A stretch of 64,000 nt of DNA from Watersipora subatra (lineage: Eukaryota; Bryozoa; Gymnolaemata; Cheilostomatida; Watersiporidae): assembly GCF_963576615.1 (NCBI RefSeq), contig NC_088709.1, forward strand, positions 22,399,243 through 22,463,242. Direction: 5' to 3'. The notes beneath the pieces were generated by a model that was not told where the DNA came from, ran no database searches, and was given only the letters and a program-made list of their open reading frames with translations. Both the position numbers and the translations under genes were made by a program. Shown in pieces: positions 26,801 to 36,483 of this stretch (positions are counted from its first letter, which is position 1; the number at the start of each line of letters is the position of its first letter).

Positions 26801-29800
26801 GCATGGAAGTGCGCTGCCACATATGTAATATAACAGACTATCGAAATCACCAGTGTCCACTTGCTGCCTAAAAAAGATAGAAAATAAACTTGTATTTACA
26901 TCATTGAAAGATAACAAAAATAATTTAGTAACAGGAAAGCATATATTTGTAACAAAAATAGAGATAAGTAACAATAAGAGGTTTTTAAAACTTAATAACA
27001 TATATAGTTAGCATGTAAAACATATATAATTAGCATGTAAAACATATATAATTAGCATGTAAAACATATATAGTTAGCATGTAAAACATATATAATTAGC
27101 ATGTAAAACATATATAGTTAGCATGTAAAACATATATAGTTAGCATGTAAAACATATATACATGTAATTAGCATGTAAAACATATATAATTAGCATGTAA
27201 AACATATATAATTAGCATATAAAACATATAATTAGCATGTAAAACATATATAATTAGCATTAAAACATATACAATTAGCATGTAAAACATATTTTGCTTA
27301 CGATAACAGATCCCACCTGTATAGCATGTAAGTATAACAAAGTTTATTGCTAAAACTGATGGATGCTAGCCAATAGAAAGTAGCTGGCAACCATTGCTGA
27401 CAGTAAACTTATAACAAATAATTAAAGAATTAACTGTTAACAGTATAAACATAGCCGTTGAGAGAAAGAAAGGTCAACTTTGAGTAAATGAAAGGTCACC
27501 AGTATAAAGCCATGCCTGGCAATAGTGTGATAGTATTACAATACATTTATAACCATATGCATGTTCAAGTACACTGGACATTCAATTTATTGCAACCATA
27601 ATAACTCAAAAATATCAATACACAATATTACGCTTTACGCATATACATAGAGCTATTGGTAATAGCTCTATGCAATACGCAAGAGCTATTATCAATCGGG
27701 GTAAGTATCTCTACCTACATGTGTGAGTAAAGCTCTACCTTTTAGTTGGCTTCATAAAAGCCTCTGACCGTAGTGATTGCCTTAAAAAATCTTGTACCAA
27801 ATTCAGTAGTAGTACTGCTGCTGCTACCATTAAAAGTATCATACTCTGTTTATAATTAAAAAGCAAACATAACGAATAAAAAATTAGAAATATCACAAAT
27901 ACACATTTTTAAACTTTTGCCTCATGCTTTGATTTTTAGAGTTGAATAAGCCTAGTAACTTTGAGCAGCTACAGAGCTAAACTATTTTACTTATATTATT
28001 ATTATATAATATATATTATACTATATTATTATATTTAATATTTTACTTGCCTCGACTGATTATATGGATATTTAAAATAGCAGATAAGAATAGCTTTATT
28101 GAAAGCGCAAAACTAAAAAATACTTTTTTCCAACTCTTTCTAATATTTAAACTGGTATCAAAACTCGAAAGGTAAAATAGCCAAATTATATGATACAGTT
28201 TCCTTTTGATTTAATTTTCAAACAATGCATTTTCATTGCGTGAAAACAAAACTCTAAAACACTAGTACCAGCATATTACATTTTGTGTTATCTGTATTAA
28301 GATGTATTGTACAAATGCATCAGCAAACTGTAAAACAGAAGGCGCTTCTTTTTGTAAATATATATTTTTTATCAATTAAAGTTTTACATGACTTTCGCGT
28401 TAGTTTCATTTTGTCCTTGGTTAAATGACATAGTGGTTCTAAAGTGATAGTCCTACATGACTACCACTTTAGAACAATTTGTTGTTATACATTATACAAT
28501 TCTACATGCATTGAAACTATTGGCATGATGCTAAAATTATAGTTTTTATTTTTGTTTCTATTTGTGGCCTCGTGTCAACCATCATTAGGTTTTGATTGGC
28601 TTGGCGAAGGAAACAGACCAGTCGGATGTGGAAACTGAATGTTACTGGCTGTATCCTTTTTGACTGACTGGAAGGGCGATGCGTGTCTGTATACTGGACA
28701 ATCATTCACCGGCCTGAAATTTTGGCAAATAGAAAGTATTGACAACCGCATATGACCTTGAGAGTGGCAAATTGAATGCTCTTGAACATTGGAGGCTCAT
28801 TCTGTTTTGTATCCATCAAATGGGAGTTAACCAATCAGGCAGTATTGTAAAGGTTGCACAATTTCCTAAAAGTTCCTTTTTTATTTAACTTCCAAGTAGT
28901 AATCCAGTTTATTTTTTATAAAAAACTTTTCCAAACAATAAAATTTTAACATTAAAATAGTTATGCAAAAAGTTCTTTCTGAAGTGGAACTATAACTTTT
29001 CTTTAAACTTAACAATACTGATTCTAATATTTTGGTATCTATTCTTTCTGAGAATGTTAATACAATTAATTCAATTACCAATAAGTGGTTAATAAAAATG
29101 GAACAACAATTTTACTTTACTAGTATTAATTTAATTTAAATTTTGTGTTTTTTTACATGGTCTAATTAGCTTTGACTGGCATTGATAAGTGATAGCAAAG
29201 TTCATATCCACTGTAATACAAAAAAAGTGATAAAGCTAATATTATTGCTTTAAGACCATTTTGAAAATATCAAACTTTTCACAAATTTAGTCTAGCTAAA
29301 TCTGCCTGAGTGGCAAGACTTTGATTTACCATTTTAACATTTTAGTTGTCGAACGCGTTTCGATAACACAAGTATATAGGAACAAGAGACTCCAACTATG
29401 TGCTTTTAAAAAAGTGCATAGGAACTTTAGCAAAAAGTACGAGAGTTTAACAGCTCTAGAAGATGAATATTTTTATAGCAGAACTGCTGTGAAGCAAATG
29501 CTGCTAGTAGATGCTCATATTAGTGTTGCTAATGAGCTCTTATCCAGCAAGAAAGCAATACCTTATATACATGTACATAAAATTCTGTTTCAATAATACA
29601 CTGTGCTCTAAAGATTACCTATAGAGTTGATCAAAGGGGTGACCACTAAAAATCCCGATATCACGAATGCTCCATACAGAATGGCCAGGACCGTTGTTCC
29701 CATGCCGCCTTCTTTAAAGAGACTTGACTGCAGATCTTGTACTGGTCCAAAGGCTGTGAACAGCACGAGGAAGACCACACTCAGTACTATTGCATTTCTC

Positions 29801-31685
29801 CATATCTACAAGCAAGAGAGACTATAGAACTTTTTATTATTTATAAGTTGGAATAATTTTATGAAACAAATATTTTTTAAAATTATCCATACAAAAATCA
29901 TAAAAACAGGCTACAGTCAGTTAAGCAATCTAAATAAAGGGTATAACATGCAGCTTTGAAAATCCCTCCCCATGTTGAGAAAATGAATTTGAAAGCATGA
30001 GAACAAACAACCTCTAATGATTCTATTAAAAAATTGTCTGTAGCTTCTTTAACAATGTTCTATCTAGAGCTTTAATGCGATTTGTTCACATCACGTAAGT
30101 TCAAGTGAGTTGAAAAATTGCAACTGTCATGTAAAAAACGAAAACACAAACCATGAAAGTGCTTGAAACTTATAATTGACGTCAAATAGACATTTAGCAT
30201 TGACTTTAGCTTCATTTATTGGTTTTAGTTAATGAAAAATAAATGCAAGTGCGTCTGTGTGTCTGTGCGTCTCTGTGTCTGTACGTCTTTACGTCTGTGT
30301 GTCTGTGCGACTGTATGTCTGTGCACCTGTGCGTCTCTTCGTCTATGCGTCTGTTCACCTGCGCGTCTGTGTGTCTCTTCGTCTGTGCATCTATGCGTCT
30401 GTACGTCTGTGCACCTGGGTGTCTCTTCGTCTGTGCGTCTGTTCGTCTGTACATCATGTGTATTTTTGTCTATTCGTATGTGCGTCTGTTTCTTTGTGCA
30501 TCTGTGCGTCTGTGCGTCTGTGCGTCAGTGATGACAGCTTTAAGGATTTTTGTTGCTTACTTAAAAACTGCCTGCTCAGTTCTCAATTCTAATGAGTGAT
30601 GAGTAAGGTTCTTAATGGTTTGGTAATATGGAAAATACTGTTACAATTCTCTCATCCCTATTACAATACTGTAAATTAACTTCAATTAATTGGAAATTAT
30701 TTTTATTAATTGCTACTAAAATCTTCTATCTGTATTAAAATACCCAAATATCATTATATATATATCTGATGGCCAAAATAGGTAGTTTTTCGAATTACCT
30801 TTCTAATTCGAAAAGTATGTTTCTTGCTAAAATTAGCAATGCAATAAGATCTACATGTGAGTGTGTCTTTTGTTATACAATCAGACCATGTACACTTCAA
30901 GACACACAAGTTTTTAATGTTAAAAATAAAATTAGAGCAAGTACTGAACTCTGCAGCTAAAGTATAGTTTCTACTATTTCAAAACTGATTGAAACGGGTA
31001 AAAATTACATTCAATAACAAAATGTATACAAACTATATCAGCTTTATTTTGTTTAGCATAAGTTACTTTAGCAACAAGAACTCAGAATAGCTACAAGAGC
31101 AGAGTATAGCAACTAGAGCAGGGTATAGCTACAAGAGCAGAGTATAGCAACAAAAGCAGAAATAGCAATGAAAGCAGAATATAGCAAAAATAACAGGGTA
31201 TAACAACAGTATAACTATAAAGTATATCTATAAAAGCAGGGTCTTGCTACAGGAACCAAGTATATCCTCAAGATGTTTTGGCTTTTATACAAAGTAAGGT
31301 ATGACTCGCACGAAGCTACATGTATGTATTGCCTTTTTGACAAAGCAAAACAGCTATCAAGAGAAAAGGGTTTAAGTACGTCTAGTTTTACTTCACTTGT
31401 AAGTTTAATGCTAGTAGGAATAGAGTTGAAGTAACTTGAGGTACTTCAGTAGCATGCTTGAATACTTTCTAATAGACATGTGATTCAAGGTGGCACATGC
31501 AATAGGCTATTCATCTTTACTTCTGTTGGTTAAAACTTGTTTTTCATCCTTACCACCTATTCTACAGCAAAATTGCTTATATAACTGCTTACCTGAGATA
31601 TAGATTCAAACTCTGGTGTTTCGTCAGCTTCTGTGGCTGGCTCATCTGAGAGCTTCACCACACTTATCTGGTTCTTGTCTTTCAT
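7281..31685 (-). CDS. UNC93A: Gene A: UNC93A-like MFS membrane protein, 10 exons
   Basis: The conceptual protein is 496 aa. It is joined from exons 31685-31593, 29805-29619, 26867-26713, 18485-18395, 16974-16892, 15090-15007, 14194-13949, 13196-13061, 9437-9306 and 7564-7281, all with GT-AG introns and consistent phases. It has the features of the UNC-93 family, a branch of the major facilitator superfamily: FTAF-P-QDLQSSL in helix 1, GAAPLWAAKGHYL, FFGVFYLF, WGNIISSQVL, a lumenal Cys pair with an N-N-T glycosylation sequon, FGNWWVGYA, and GMGDSTWRTQTLSLYGVIF followed by EAAFSNSMLW. The length fits the family (about 450-500 aa). The worm UNC-93 founder regulates a two-pore K+ channel; the role of UNC93A proteins is poorly defined, so no substrate is assigned. 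A paralogue lies upstream on the same strand. The upstream sequence stays open for at least 12 codons, but no earlier ATG was seen. Confidence 0.9.
7565..9305 (-). other. Gene A intron 9
   Basis: GT-AG intron of 1741 bp. It contains a decayed hAT-like MITE (8009-8486), a short inverted pair around 7965-7985 (CTATGTAG with CTACATAG) and a TA microsatellite near 8850-8878. No coding exon was recognised. Confidence 0.8.
8009..8486. mobile_element. Decayed hAT-like MITE
   Basis: The right end, read on the minus strand, starts CAGGGGTTCTCAACCAGGG, which resembles terminal inverted repeats of hAT elements. The left end (GCAGCAAGGGCTCCCAAC, then TTTTCCCCTTGAAC) is a diverged version of the same sequence. 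No transposase reading frame lies between them and no clean 8-bp target duplication was found, so it is an old non-autonomous copy. Confidence 0.45.
9306..9437 (-). CDS. UNC93A: Gene A exon 9
   Basis: 132 bp, residues 359-402, phase 1 at both ends, between acceptor CTGACAG and donor GTAAGT. It codes one membrane helix and the start of the next, including IYAAIWGMGDSTWRTQTL, the counterpart of the conserved GxxDAxWQTQ segment of UNC-93 proteins. It has the same length and phase as gene B exon 9. Confidence 0.92.
9572..10554. mobile_element. Mariner-like MITE, 983 bp
   Basis: Terminal inverted repeats start CAGTCAAACATGGATAACTC (left) and CAGTGAAACATGGATAACTC (right, minus strand), with one mismatch in 20. 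Both are flanked by TA, the Tc1/mariner target duplication. There is no transposase. Inside, a segment of about 220 bp is present twice in tandem (about 9690-9911 and 9912-10133, period 221). Diverged relatives of this internal unit occur at 45290-45450, 56085-56225 and 56385-56527. Confidence 0.75.
10555..10760 (-). repeat. SINE-like tRNA-derived segment with CTAGT-family leader
   Basis: The stretch begins TATTTCTCAAAG and passes a GTCTGTCTG block and CTATAGCTATTAAAATC, as in the CTAGT-family copies. It then contains an antisense tRNA-like segment: on the minus strand, GTGGCCTCATTAGTACAG resembles an A box and GTCCGAGGTCAAATC resembles a B box. It does not fold as an intact tRNA, so I call it a SINE-like remnant. 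Confidence 0.45.
13061..13196 (-). CDS. UNC93A: Gene A exon 8
   Basis: 136 bp, residues 314-358 plus one base, between acceptor TTTTAG and donor GTATGT. It codes AFITCSFGNWWVGYAIICYG and then a second half-helix ending GKLVQFVGRIPFFTL, matching the conserved GxxxVGYxxxxFG and GKLxQxxGR segments of UNC-93 proteins. 32 of 45 residues are identical to gene B exon 8. Confidence 0.93.
13569..13675. repeat. 23-bp minisatellite, about 4.5 copies
   Basis: Repeats of TACCAGCAGGACCCCAGACT plus ACC in gene A intron 7. It is much more GC-rich than its surroundings. The apparent Pro/Gly/Asp-rich peptide on the plus strand comes from the repeat. Confidence 0.9.
13949..14194 (-). CDS. UNC93A: Gene A exon 7
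   Basis: 246 bp, phase 0 at both ends, residues 232-313, from acceptor TTATGCAG to donor CAG|GTGAGA. It begins with a membrane helix (LYMLAGIYTGCTCIALIIV). A hydrophilic cytosolic loop with many Lys and Cys follows, then a helix with the UNC-93 signature ITIHTGLQHAFFGSDYTQ. It is the longest internal exon and has the same length as gene B exon 7. Confidence 0.94.
14610..14745 (+). repeat. tRNA-derived SINE-like repeat
   Basis: It starts GGTCCAGGGGCGCAATTAGT (A-box-like), then TCTAAGTTCAGTTTCTAC (B-box-like), and ends with a GGCAGACAGAAGGATGGAC tail and CTTATTATAGTAATGG. The tail resembles that at about 20535-20585. It lies in gene A intron 6, opposite to the gene. It is not an intact tRNA. 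Confidence 0.45.
15007..15090 (-). CDS. UNC93A: Gene A exon 6 (lumenal loop)
   Basis: 84 bp, phase 0, residues 204-231, acceptor TATTTTAG and donor GTAAGT. It codes ELKLCGKAFCPQNTAGNNTN and a short RPP-containing end. The Cys pair five residues apart and the N-N-T sequon indicate an extracytosolic loop, as in vertebrate UNC93A. Gene B keeps both Cys and a sequon (N-N-S). Confidence 0.9.
15179..16757. repeat. 28-bp minisatellite, about 56 copies
   Basis: The unit is 28 bp: TTATTATATCCAACACTTAT followed by TATTCTTG, with few substitutions, mostly C/T, C/A or T/C at fixed positions. It fills most of gene A intron 5, starting about 90 bp upstream of exon 6 in the sense direction. As 28 is not divisible by three and the unit has no stop in these phases, open frames up to 524 codons appear. 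They encode a cycling hydrophobic 28-residue peptide and are artefacts. Confidence 0.97.
16892..16974 (-). CDS. UNC93A: Gene A exon 5
   Basis: 83 bp, residues 176-203, entering in phase 1 and leaving in phase 0, acceptor TTTGTAG and donor GTAATT. It codes SSVWGNIISSQVLTPSDANY, the counterpart of the conserved WGNLISSLVL helix of UNC-93 proteins, followed by a polar stretch leading into the lumenal loop. Confidence 0.93.
18395..18485 (-). CDS. UNC93A: Gene A exon 4
   Basis: 91 bp, residues 146-175 plus one base, acceptor GTTTCAG and donor GTAAGT. It codes LAHDYAKKKGVSNDAAVNLF and then FGVFYLFMTS. The spacing between GHYLN in exon 3 and FFGVF here is that expected for the family, so no exon seems to be missing inside the 8.2-kb intron 3. 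Confidence 0.92.
18969..19110 (+). mobile_element. Possible Tc1-like element end
   Basis: CAGTGATGTGCAAAATTATG followed by GCAACCCC, next to a TA, resembles terminal inverted repeats of Tc1/mariner elements. No matching opposite terminus and no transposase were found within the following kilobases, so this is a decayed or truncated copy at best. Confidence 0.35.
19522..19542. repeat. Perfect 10-bp palindrome
   Basis: CTACAGGTGT and ACACCTGTAG flank a single T. It lies 9 bp before a larger hairpin in gene A intron 3. Confidence 0.85.
19552..19590. repeat. Perfect 18-bp hairpin
   Basis: GTGCTGACACAAAGGCTA and its exact reverse complement flank the loop CAG. The arms are GC-richer than the AT-rich surroundings. 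Confidence 0.9.
20450..20489. repeat. Perfect 18-bp hairpin
   Basis: CTTAGTAGCCCAACACTC and its exact reverse complement flank the loop TACA. It lies just upstream of a B-box-like TTTAGATTCC and a GGCAGACAGACAGACAC tail (20535-20585), so it may be part of a SINE-like repeat whose head has been duplicated in inverted orientation. Confidence 0.9.
20605..20730 (+). repeat. Short CTAGT-family copy
   Basis: It starts with TATATATAAATCTTCAAGTT, continues with a CTGTCTGTCCAGCTATAGC block, and ends CCAAGCAATGCCGGGTATTC followed by AACTAGT. The same start and end frame the 422-bp copy at 37627-38048, so this is an internally deleted member of that family. Confidence 0.55.
20986..21022. repeat. Bulged hairpin
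   Basis: AGCATCATCTCTGTAC and GTACAGAGATGATGATGCT surround the loop AG. The right arm carries one extra GAT triplet, as if by slippage. It lies in gene A intron 3. Confidence 0.8.
24608..24967 (-). repeat. CTAGT-family copy containing a tRNA-like segment
   Basis: On the minus strand it starts TATATATAAATCTC, passes GTCCGCCCAGCTATAGC, and ends CCCGTGCAACACCGGAAATT then TGGCTAGT. Inside, the plus strand carries CTTGTGGTCTAATGGGTTAA (A-box-like) and GAGGTTGTGAGATCAAAT (B-box-like). A second copy of the family lies directly upstream in the same orientation. The AT-rich start and CTAGT end would fit a non-autonomous Helitron, but this is not proven. Confidence 0.5.
24968..25260 (-). repeat. CTAGT-family copy, 3' part
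   Basis: It ends CCCGTGCAATGCCAGCATTC then AGCTACT directly against the next copy. Its body (TCTGTCCAAAGACTTTTATTAC and upstream) matches 37860-38048 in reverse orientation. An 80-90-bp part is repeated in tandem (about 25055-25135 and 25150-25240, both with AAACAACTGTAA or AAACTATAAAGG ends). Confidence 0.45.
26022..26175 (+). repeat. tRNA-derived SINE-like repeat
   Basis: TATAGCGCAATGGTTAAGGG resembles an A box and GTGAGTTTAAATCCAGC a B box, about 50 bp apart. The tail contains CAGCTATAGCTGGACAAACC and ends CTTTGAGATCTATATAG, the reverse complement of the CTAGT-family start. It does not form an intact tRNA cloverleaf. Confidence 0.5.
26713..26867 (-). CDS. UNC93A: Gene A exon 3
   Basis: 155 bp, residues 94-145 (first codon split), acceptor TTTTTTAG and donor GTAAGT. 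It codes GSKWTLVISIVCYITYVAAH and then HATWGVFIPAAVMAGMGAAP and LWAAKGHYLNT. The GAAPLWxAKxxYL block is one of the strongest UNC-93 family signatures. 36 of 52 residues match gene B exon 3. Confidence 0.95.
26999..27290. repeat. 22-bp minisatellite, about 13 copies
   Basis: The unit is TTAGCATGTAAAACATATAT plus AA or AG, with one or two indels. It lies in gene A intron 2, about 130 bp upstream of exon 3 in the sense direction. Confidence 0.95.
27646..27672. repeat. Perfect 12-bp hairpin
   Basis: CATAGAGCTATT and AATAGCTCTATG flank GGT. It lies in gene A intron 2, followed by a partial third copy (AAGAGCTATT). Confidence 0.8.
28436..28475. repeat. 17-bp hairpin with one wobble
   Basis: GTTCTAAAGTGATAGTC pairs with GACTACCACTTTAGAAC across CTACAT. 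A single mismatch would be a G-U pair in RNA. It lies in gene A intron 2. Confidence 0.8.
29619..29805 (-). CDS. UNC93A: Gene A exon 2 (first membrane helix)
   Basis: 187 bp, residues 32-93 plus one base, acceptor CTTGTAG and donor GTAATC. It codes IWRNAIVLSVVFLVLFTAFG and then PVQDLQSSLFKEGGMGTTVL, followed by a second helix. FTAFxxxQxLQSSL is the family hallmark of helix 1. It has the same length and phase as gene B exon 2. Confidence 0.95.
30241..30532. repeat. 8-bp GTCTGTGC-type simple repeat
   Basis: About 36 degenerate copies of an 8-mer (GTCTGTGC, with GTGT, GTAC or TTCG variants) in gene A intron 1. All three plus frames are open with Cys/Val/Leu-rich peptides; these are artefacts. 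Confidence 0.95.
31075..31205. repeat. 19-bp degenerate tandem repeat
   Basis: About seven copies of a unit such as AGCTACAAGAGCAGAGTAT or AGCAACTAGAGCAGGGTAT in gene A intron 1. Confidence 0.85.
31593..31685 (-). CDS. UNC93A: Gene A exon 1 (start codon)
   Basis: 93 bp, residues 1-31, ATG at 31683-31685 and donor CAG|GTAAGC. It codes MKDKNQISVVKLSDEPATEA and then an acidic stretch ending in FESISQ. This is a soluble cytosolic N-terminus before helix 1. The ending matches FQSLGQ of gene B exon 1, and both join exon 2 in phase 0, which supports the assignment. The upstream frame is open for a short distance, so a further 5' start cannot be fully excluded. Confidence 0.8.
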
Positions 31686-33027
31686 ACTTGGTGAAATGTA
31701 GTGGCTCTTGGACCTACCTGGACAGTCAAACTGTTCTGCAACTACCGACCTCTCTTATTATAGGTAACTGCTGGCATTTAAGATGTCATTAAACGAATCA
31801 TTAGCATCGCTTGGCCTCTTGCGGGAACACCTGACCTGGTGAGCATCAGAATATTTGGACTCTCTGAGTTTTATTTATATCACAAAGAGCTTTTTGGCAT
31901 TCACAAATCGGTAATTTGAATATTGATTAAATACCACATAGTTTTTCATATTGGTTGTGCACTCTTGTTGCTTTTATGAAACTTTCCTCTTTGTTTAAAG
32001 TCACATTTTATAACAATTTAGACTTGCTCATGCCAGTAGAAGTTGTCATTATCTGGGCCACACGTTTATGCAACGTAATGATGTGTTATTACGGTAACAG
32101 ACTGGAAATTGTAAAATTTTAAATGTCAGGGTCATCTGTGAACATTGGTTTCTGCACATGGTGCAACCCACTGCTGCTGGCTAGTGCTGCTGTTGAAGTA
32201 CAACTTACCTTTACTTCAATGGGTTTCCTAACTTATATAAGTTTTAAAAAAAAGATGTTCGAATTGATGCCTGAAATGACTGAAAGCCTAAACATCCAAT
32301 GCTAGAAATATTTTCAAACATTGCAAAAAATGAATAAGGCAATGAAAATTAGAAATTAAAATGGTAAAAGTAATAAAAATAAAGAGTTATATAGACTATG
32401 GTAGTTTAAGTTTTATTCAAACTAAATTAAAGTAAATTACACCACACTATTACCAATTCTCTTCTTTGACTTGGAGGTGAAGAAACAATAAATTTGTTTG
32501 TTAAACTATTCTATTAATCAAACTATTTACATTTAATTTAGTTTTTACAGTGTTTTATATGTCATGGGTTTTTATTTTTATGTTTTTTATGCATTTCTTT
32601 TAATGTTATATGTAATTAATTGCAGTAATATTGCATAAATATCAAAATATTAAAAAAAATGCTGTGGCTACATGGTTAAGGTATGCCATCCAACTTCAGT
32701 ATTGAGAACATGAGACTACATATTAATAAAAGTTATAGCAATACTGGTTTTGTTTTATTATAGTAATAATGTGATGTCTCAGAGAGACACATGAAAAGGG
32801 CTAGGCAGGTATGATTACTCAGTGCTTAATAAAACAATGTTTTCTGGTTACAGAAAAGATCAGGATAGTAGTTTAGTAATTGGATTATGAGATATTTTTA
32901 TGAAATGTTACAAAAAACTTCATCAGCTATAAAGACCATATAACTTCACACAGATAACATACGATATCATAGAATGAGACTCTGTAAAAGCATAATGGGA
33001 GAGATCAACAGTAAGCTAGAACATCTT
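31686..33027. other. Upstream region of gene A
   Basis: It should hold the promoter of gene A. No clear TATA box was seen directly upstream of the ATG. A SINE-like segment lies at about 32670-32765 (GTGGCTACATGGTTAAGGTA as A-box-like part, tail TTTTATTATAGTAATAATG). No coding exon was recognised. Confidence 0.5.
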
Positions 33028-33180
33028 AACGCGGGACATGGGACACGGGACACGAGATATGGGACATCATGGACACAAAACATGGAATGTGGGACATCAT
33101 GAACACAAGACATGGGACATCATGGACACAGGACATAGCACATGGGACATCTGGACACGGGACATGGGATATCGTGGCCA
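33028..33180. repeat. GGGACA-type degenerate tandem repeat
   Basis: Repeats built from GGGACATCATGGACACAAGA-like units and shorter GGGACATGGGACAC variants. It lies just upstream of the 40-bp array and contains an open frame of low complexity. Confidence 0.9.
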
Positions 33181-33454
33181 TGAGAAAAGGAACACCCTAG
33201 AAAAGCTAATTGCCTCCATTAATCACAGCAATGCTGCTGTTTACTTATTTGAATATAAATTAGGCATTTAACAGTGACCAGTATTCAACAAGCTCATTGT
33301 GTCTTTCATTGATAATACTGAAGACTGAGCACCAAGGAAGCATCCGTAGTTTTATGTATCGGCTCACACAAAATCTATAAAAACTTTGGACTGAATTATT
33401 TACTGCAAATATGTTCTATTTTTAAACAGACCACTGTATAGTCCAAACAGAAAT

Positions 33455-35360
33455 CATAATTAGTGGAATAAATGACAAACAGGGACATTGGATTCATAAT
33501 TAGTAAAAGACTTGGCAGGCAGGTACATTGTATTTATAATTAGTAAGAGAAATGACAGGCAGGTACAATGTATTCATAATCAGTAAAAGACATGGCAGGC
33601 AGGTACATTATATTCATTATTAGTAAAATACATGACAGGCAGGTACAATGTATTCATAATCAGTAAAAGACATGACAGGCAGGTACATTGTATTCATAAT
33701 TAGTTAAAGACATGACAGGCAGGTACAATGGATTCATAATTAGTGAAAGACATGACAGGCAGGTACATTGTATTCATAATTAGTAACATACATGACAGAC
33801 AGGTACAATGGATTCATAATTAGGAAAAGACATGACAGGCAGGTACATTGTATTTATAATTAGTGAAAGACATGACAGGCAGGTACATTGTATTCATAAT
33901 TAGTAACATACATGACAGACAGGTACAATGGATTCATAATTAGGAAAAGACATGACAGGCAGGTACAATGGATTCATAATTAGTAAAATACATGACAGGC
34001 AGGTACATTGTATTCATAATTAGTAACATACATGACAGACAGGTACAATGGATTCATAATTAGTAAAATACATGACAGGCAGGTACAATGTATTCATAAT
34101 TAGTGAAAGACATGACAGGCAGGTACAATGTATTCATAATTAGGGAAAGACATGACAGGCAGGTACAATGTATTCATAATTAGGGAAAGACATGACAGGC
34201 AGGTACAATGGATTCATAATTAGTAAAATACATGACAGGCAGGTACATTGTATTCATAATTAGTAACATACATGACAGACAGGTACAATGGATTCATAAT
34301 TAGTAAAAGACATGACAGGCAGGTACAATGTATTCATAATTAGTGAAAGACATGACAGGCAGGTACATTGTATTCATAATTAGTAACATACATGACAGAC
34401 AGGTACAATGGATTCATAATTAGGAAAAGACATGACAGGCAGGTACATTGTATTCATAATTAGTAACATACATGACAGACAGGTACAATGGATTCATAAT
34501 TAGTAAAAGACATGACAGGCAGGTACATTGTATTTATAATTAGTGAAATACATGACAGGCAGGTACAATGTATTCATAATTAAGGAAAGACATGACAGGC
34601 AGGTACAATGGATTCATAATTAGTAAAAGACATGACAGGCAGGTACAATGGATTCATAATTAGTAAAATACATGACAGGCAGGTACATTGTATTCATAAT
34701 TAGTAACATACATGACAGACAGGTACAATGGATTCATAATTAGTGAAAGACATGACAGGCAGGTACATTGTATTCATAATTAGTAACATACATGACAGAC
34801 AGGTACAATGGATTCATAATTAGGAAAAGACATGACAGGCAGGTACATCGTATTTATAATTAGTGAAATACATGACAGGCAGGTACATTGTATTCATAAT
34901 TAGTAACATACATGACAGACAGGTACAATGGATTCATAATTAGGAAAAGACATGACAGGCAGGTACATTGTATTTATAATTAGTGAAATACATGACAGGC
35001 AGGTACATTGTATTCATAATTAGTAACATACATGACAGACAGGTACAATGGATTCATAATTAGGAAAAGACATGACAGGCAGGTACATTGTATTTATAAT
35101 TAGTGAAATACATGACAGGCAGGTACATTGTATTCATAATTAGTAACATACATGACAGACAGGTACAATGGATTCATAATTAGGAAAAGACATGACAGGC
35201 AGGTACGTTGTATTTATAATTAGTGAAATACATGACAGGCAGGTACATTGTATTCATAATTAGTAACATACATGACAGACAGGTACAATGGATTCATAAT
35301 TAGGAAAAGACATGACAGGCAGGTACATTGTATTTATAATTAGGGAAAGACATGACAGGT
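33455..35360. repeat. 40-bp satellite-like array with 120-bp higher-order unit
   Basis: About 47 copies of a 40-bp unit (TTCATAATTAGTAACATACA followed by TGACAGACAGGTACAATGGA), in several variant types. From about 34801 to 35340 three variants alternate in fixed order. Four consecutive 120-bp blocks (34861-35340) differ by about one base. One similar block appears at 33781-33900. The array lies between gene A and gene B. Confidence 0.97.
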
Positions 35361-36483
35361 GTTTCTCTTAATAATTTTGATTTCAATTTTTCATTAATTC
35401 TATAAACTAAATTATCTTCTTCAAAGCCTTTAGAAAAATGCCCTTGAAAGTTTCAAATTGTGTATGTCCTTACTTTTATTCACTAATTTAATCTTGGTTA
35501 CAGAAATTAGAGTAGATTTTTTACCAGTCTTTAGAAATTCTATAATTAGACCAAATTCAAATGTTTTGCTCAATGGCTAAAATGTAGTAACCTTTCAAAT
35601 GCAAAACAAAATTAAAATGTTGCATTATTTTCACAGCTATTGTAAGATAGACAGCAGGTTAGAGCAACAGATTTTTCCAAGTTCGAAATTTAACTTGCGA
35701 GGTTGTTTATTGTAAAGAATTTAAACACTGACCTTCCATATTTTTCTGCTTTAATTAGTTATATCTAGGTTTGTACCCAAAATGCATTTCCTTCTAGAAT
35801 TATCTTATGCATATATTGATACCTATTTAATCTTATTTTAAAAATTAATGTTACATTGAAGGTTGAAGACTTATAATTTGGTACTTTATAAAATATACAT
35901 CAAGGTCAAGGACAAGGTGAAAGACAAAGTTATCATATGCAAAAGGTAAAAGAGAGAGCAAAACAAATAATGGAAAAGTAGGGGTGCAGACGCAGCTAAG
36001 TTTTTTGTTTTTAGGTATGATAGAGAAATAAAGGTAAAAATCTTTGTCAATAAATATGCATTAAATTGTATTTAATTTTACTTATTGATTTTTATTACTT
36101 ACCTCTTCAATAAAAAAGTTGAAATGGATAAACTTCCTTATTGCAGTTCATAGCAGTAAATTATACAAAAGTTTTAAATAACTTATAATCTTATGTTTTA
36201 AAAATATTACTTTGAAATTATTTTATTGTGCGTAAAGCATAGAACCATTTTTTAAAAAAATTAGAAAAGTTACATGTATTTTGAGTTTTGCTTTAACATA
36301 TTTTAACTTTAGCCCTTATAATGCTACAAATAAAGATCAAAATATTCCCTCACGCAACCTTTGTTTGTCTGATCCCTCTTTCTGTTGCGCTTGTTTCAGT
36401 AGCTCAGTTATTCTGATTTATCACCACTAATGAGACTGGACCGGAAAACTTGATGCAGGACCTGCCATAAAAAAATTGAACGA

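Noticed and set aside
30232..30599. Cys-rich open frames of about 100 codons
   Set aside because: Produced by an 8-bp GTCTGTGC-type repeat. All three plus frames are open.
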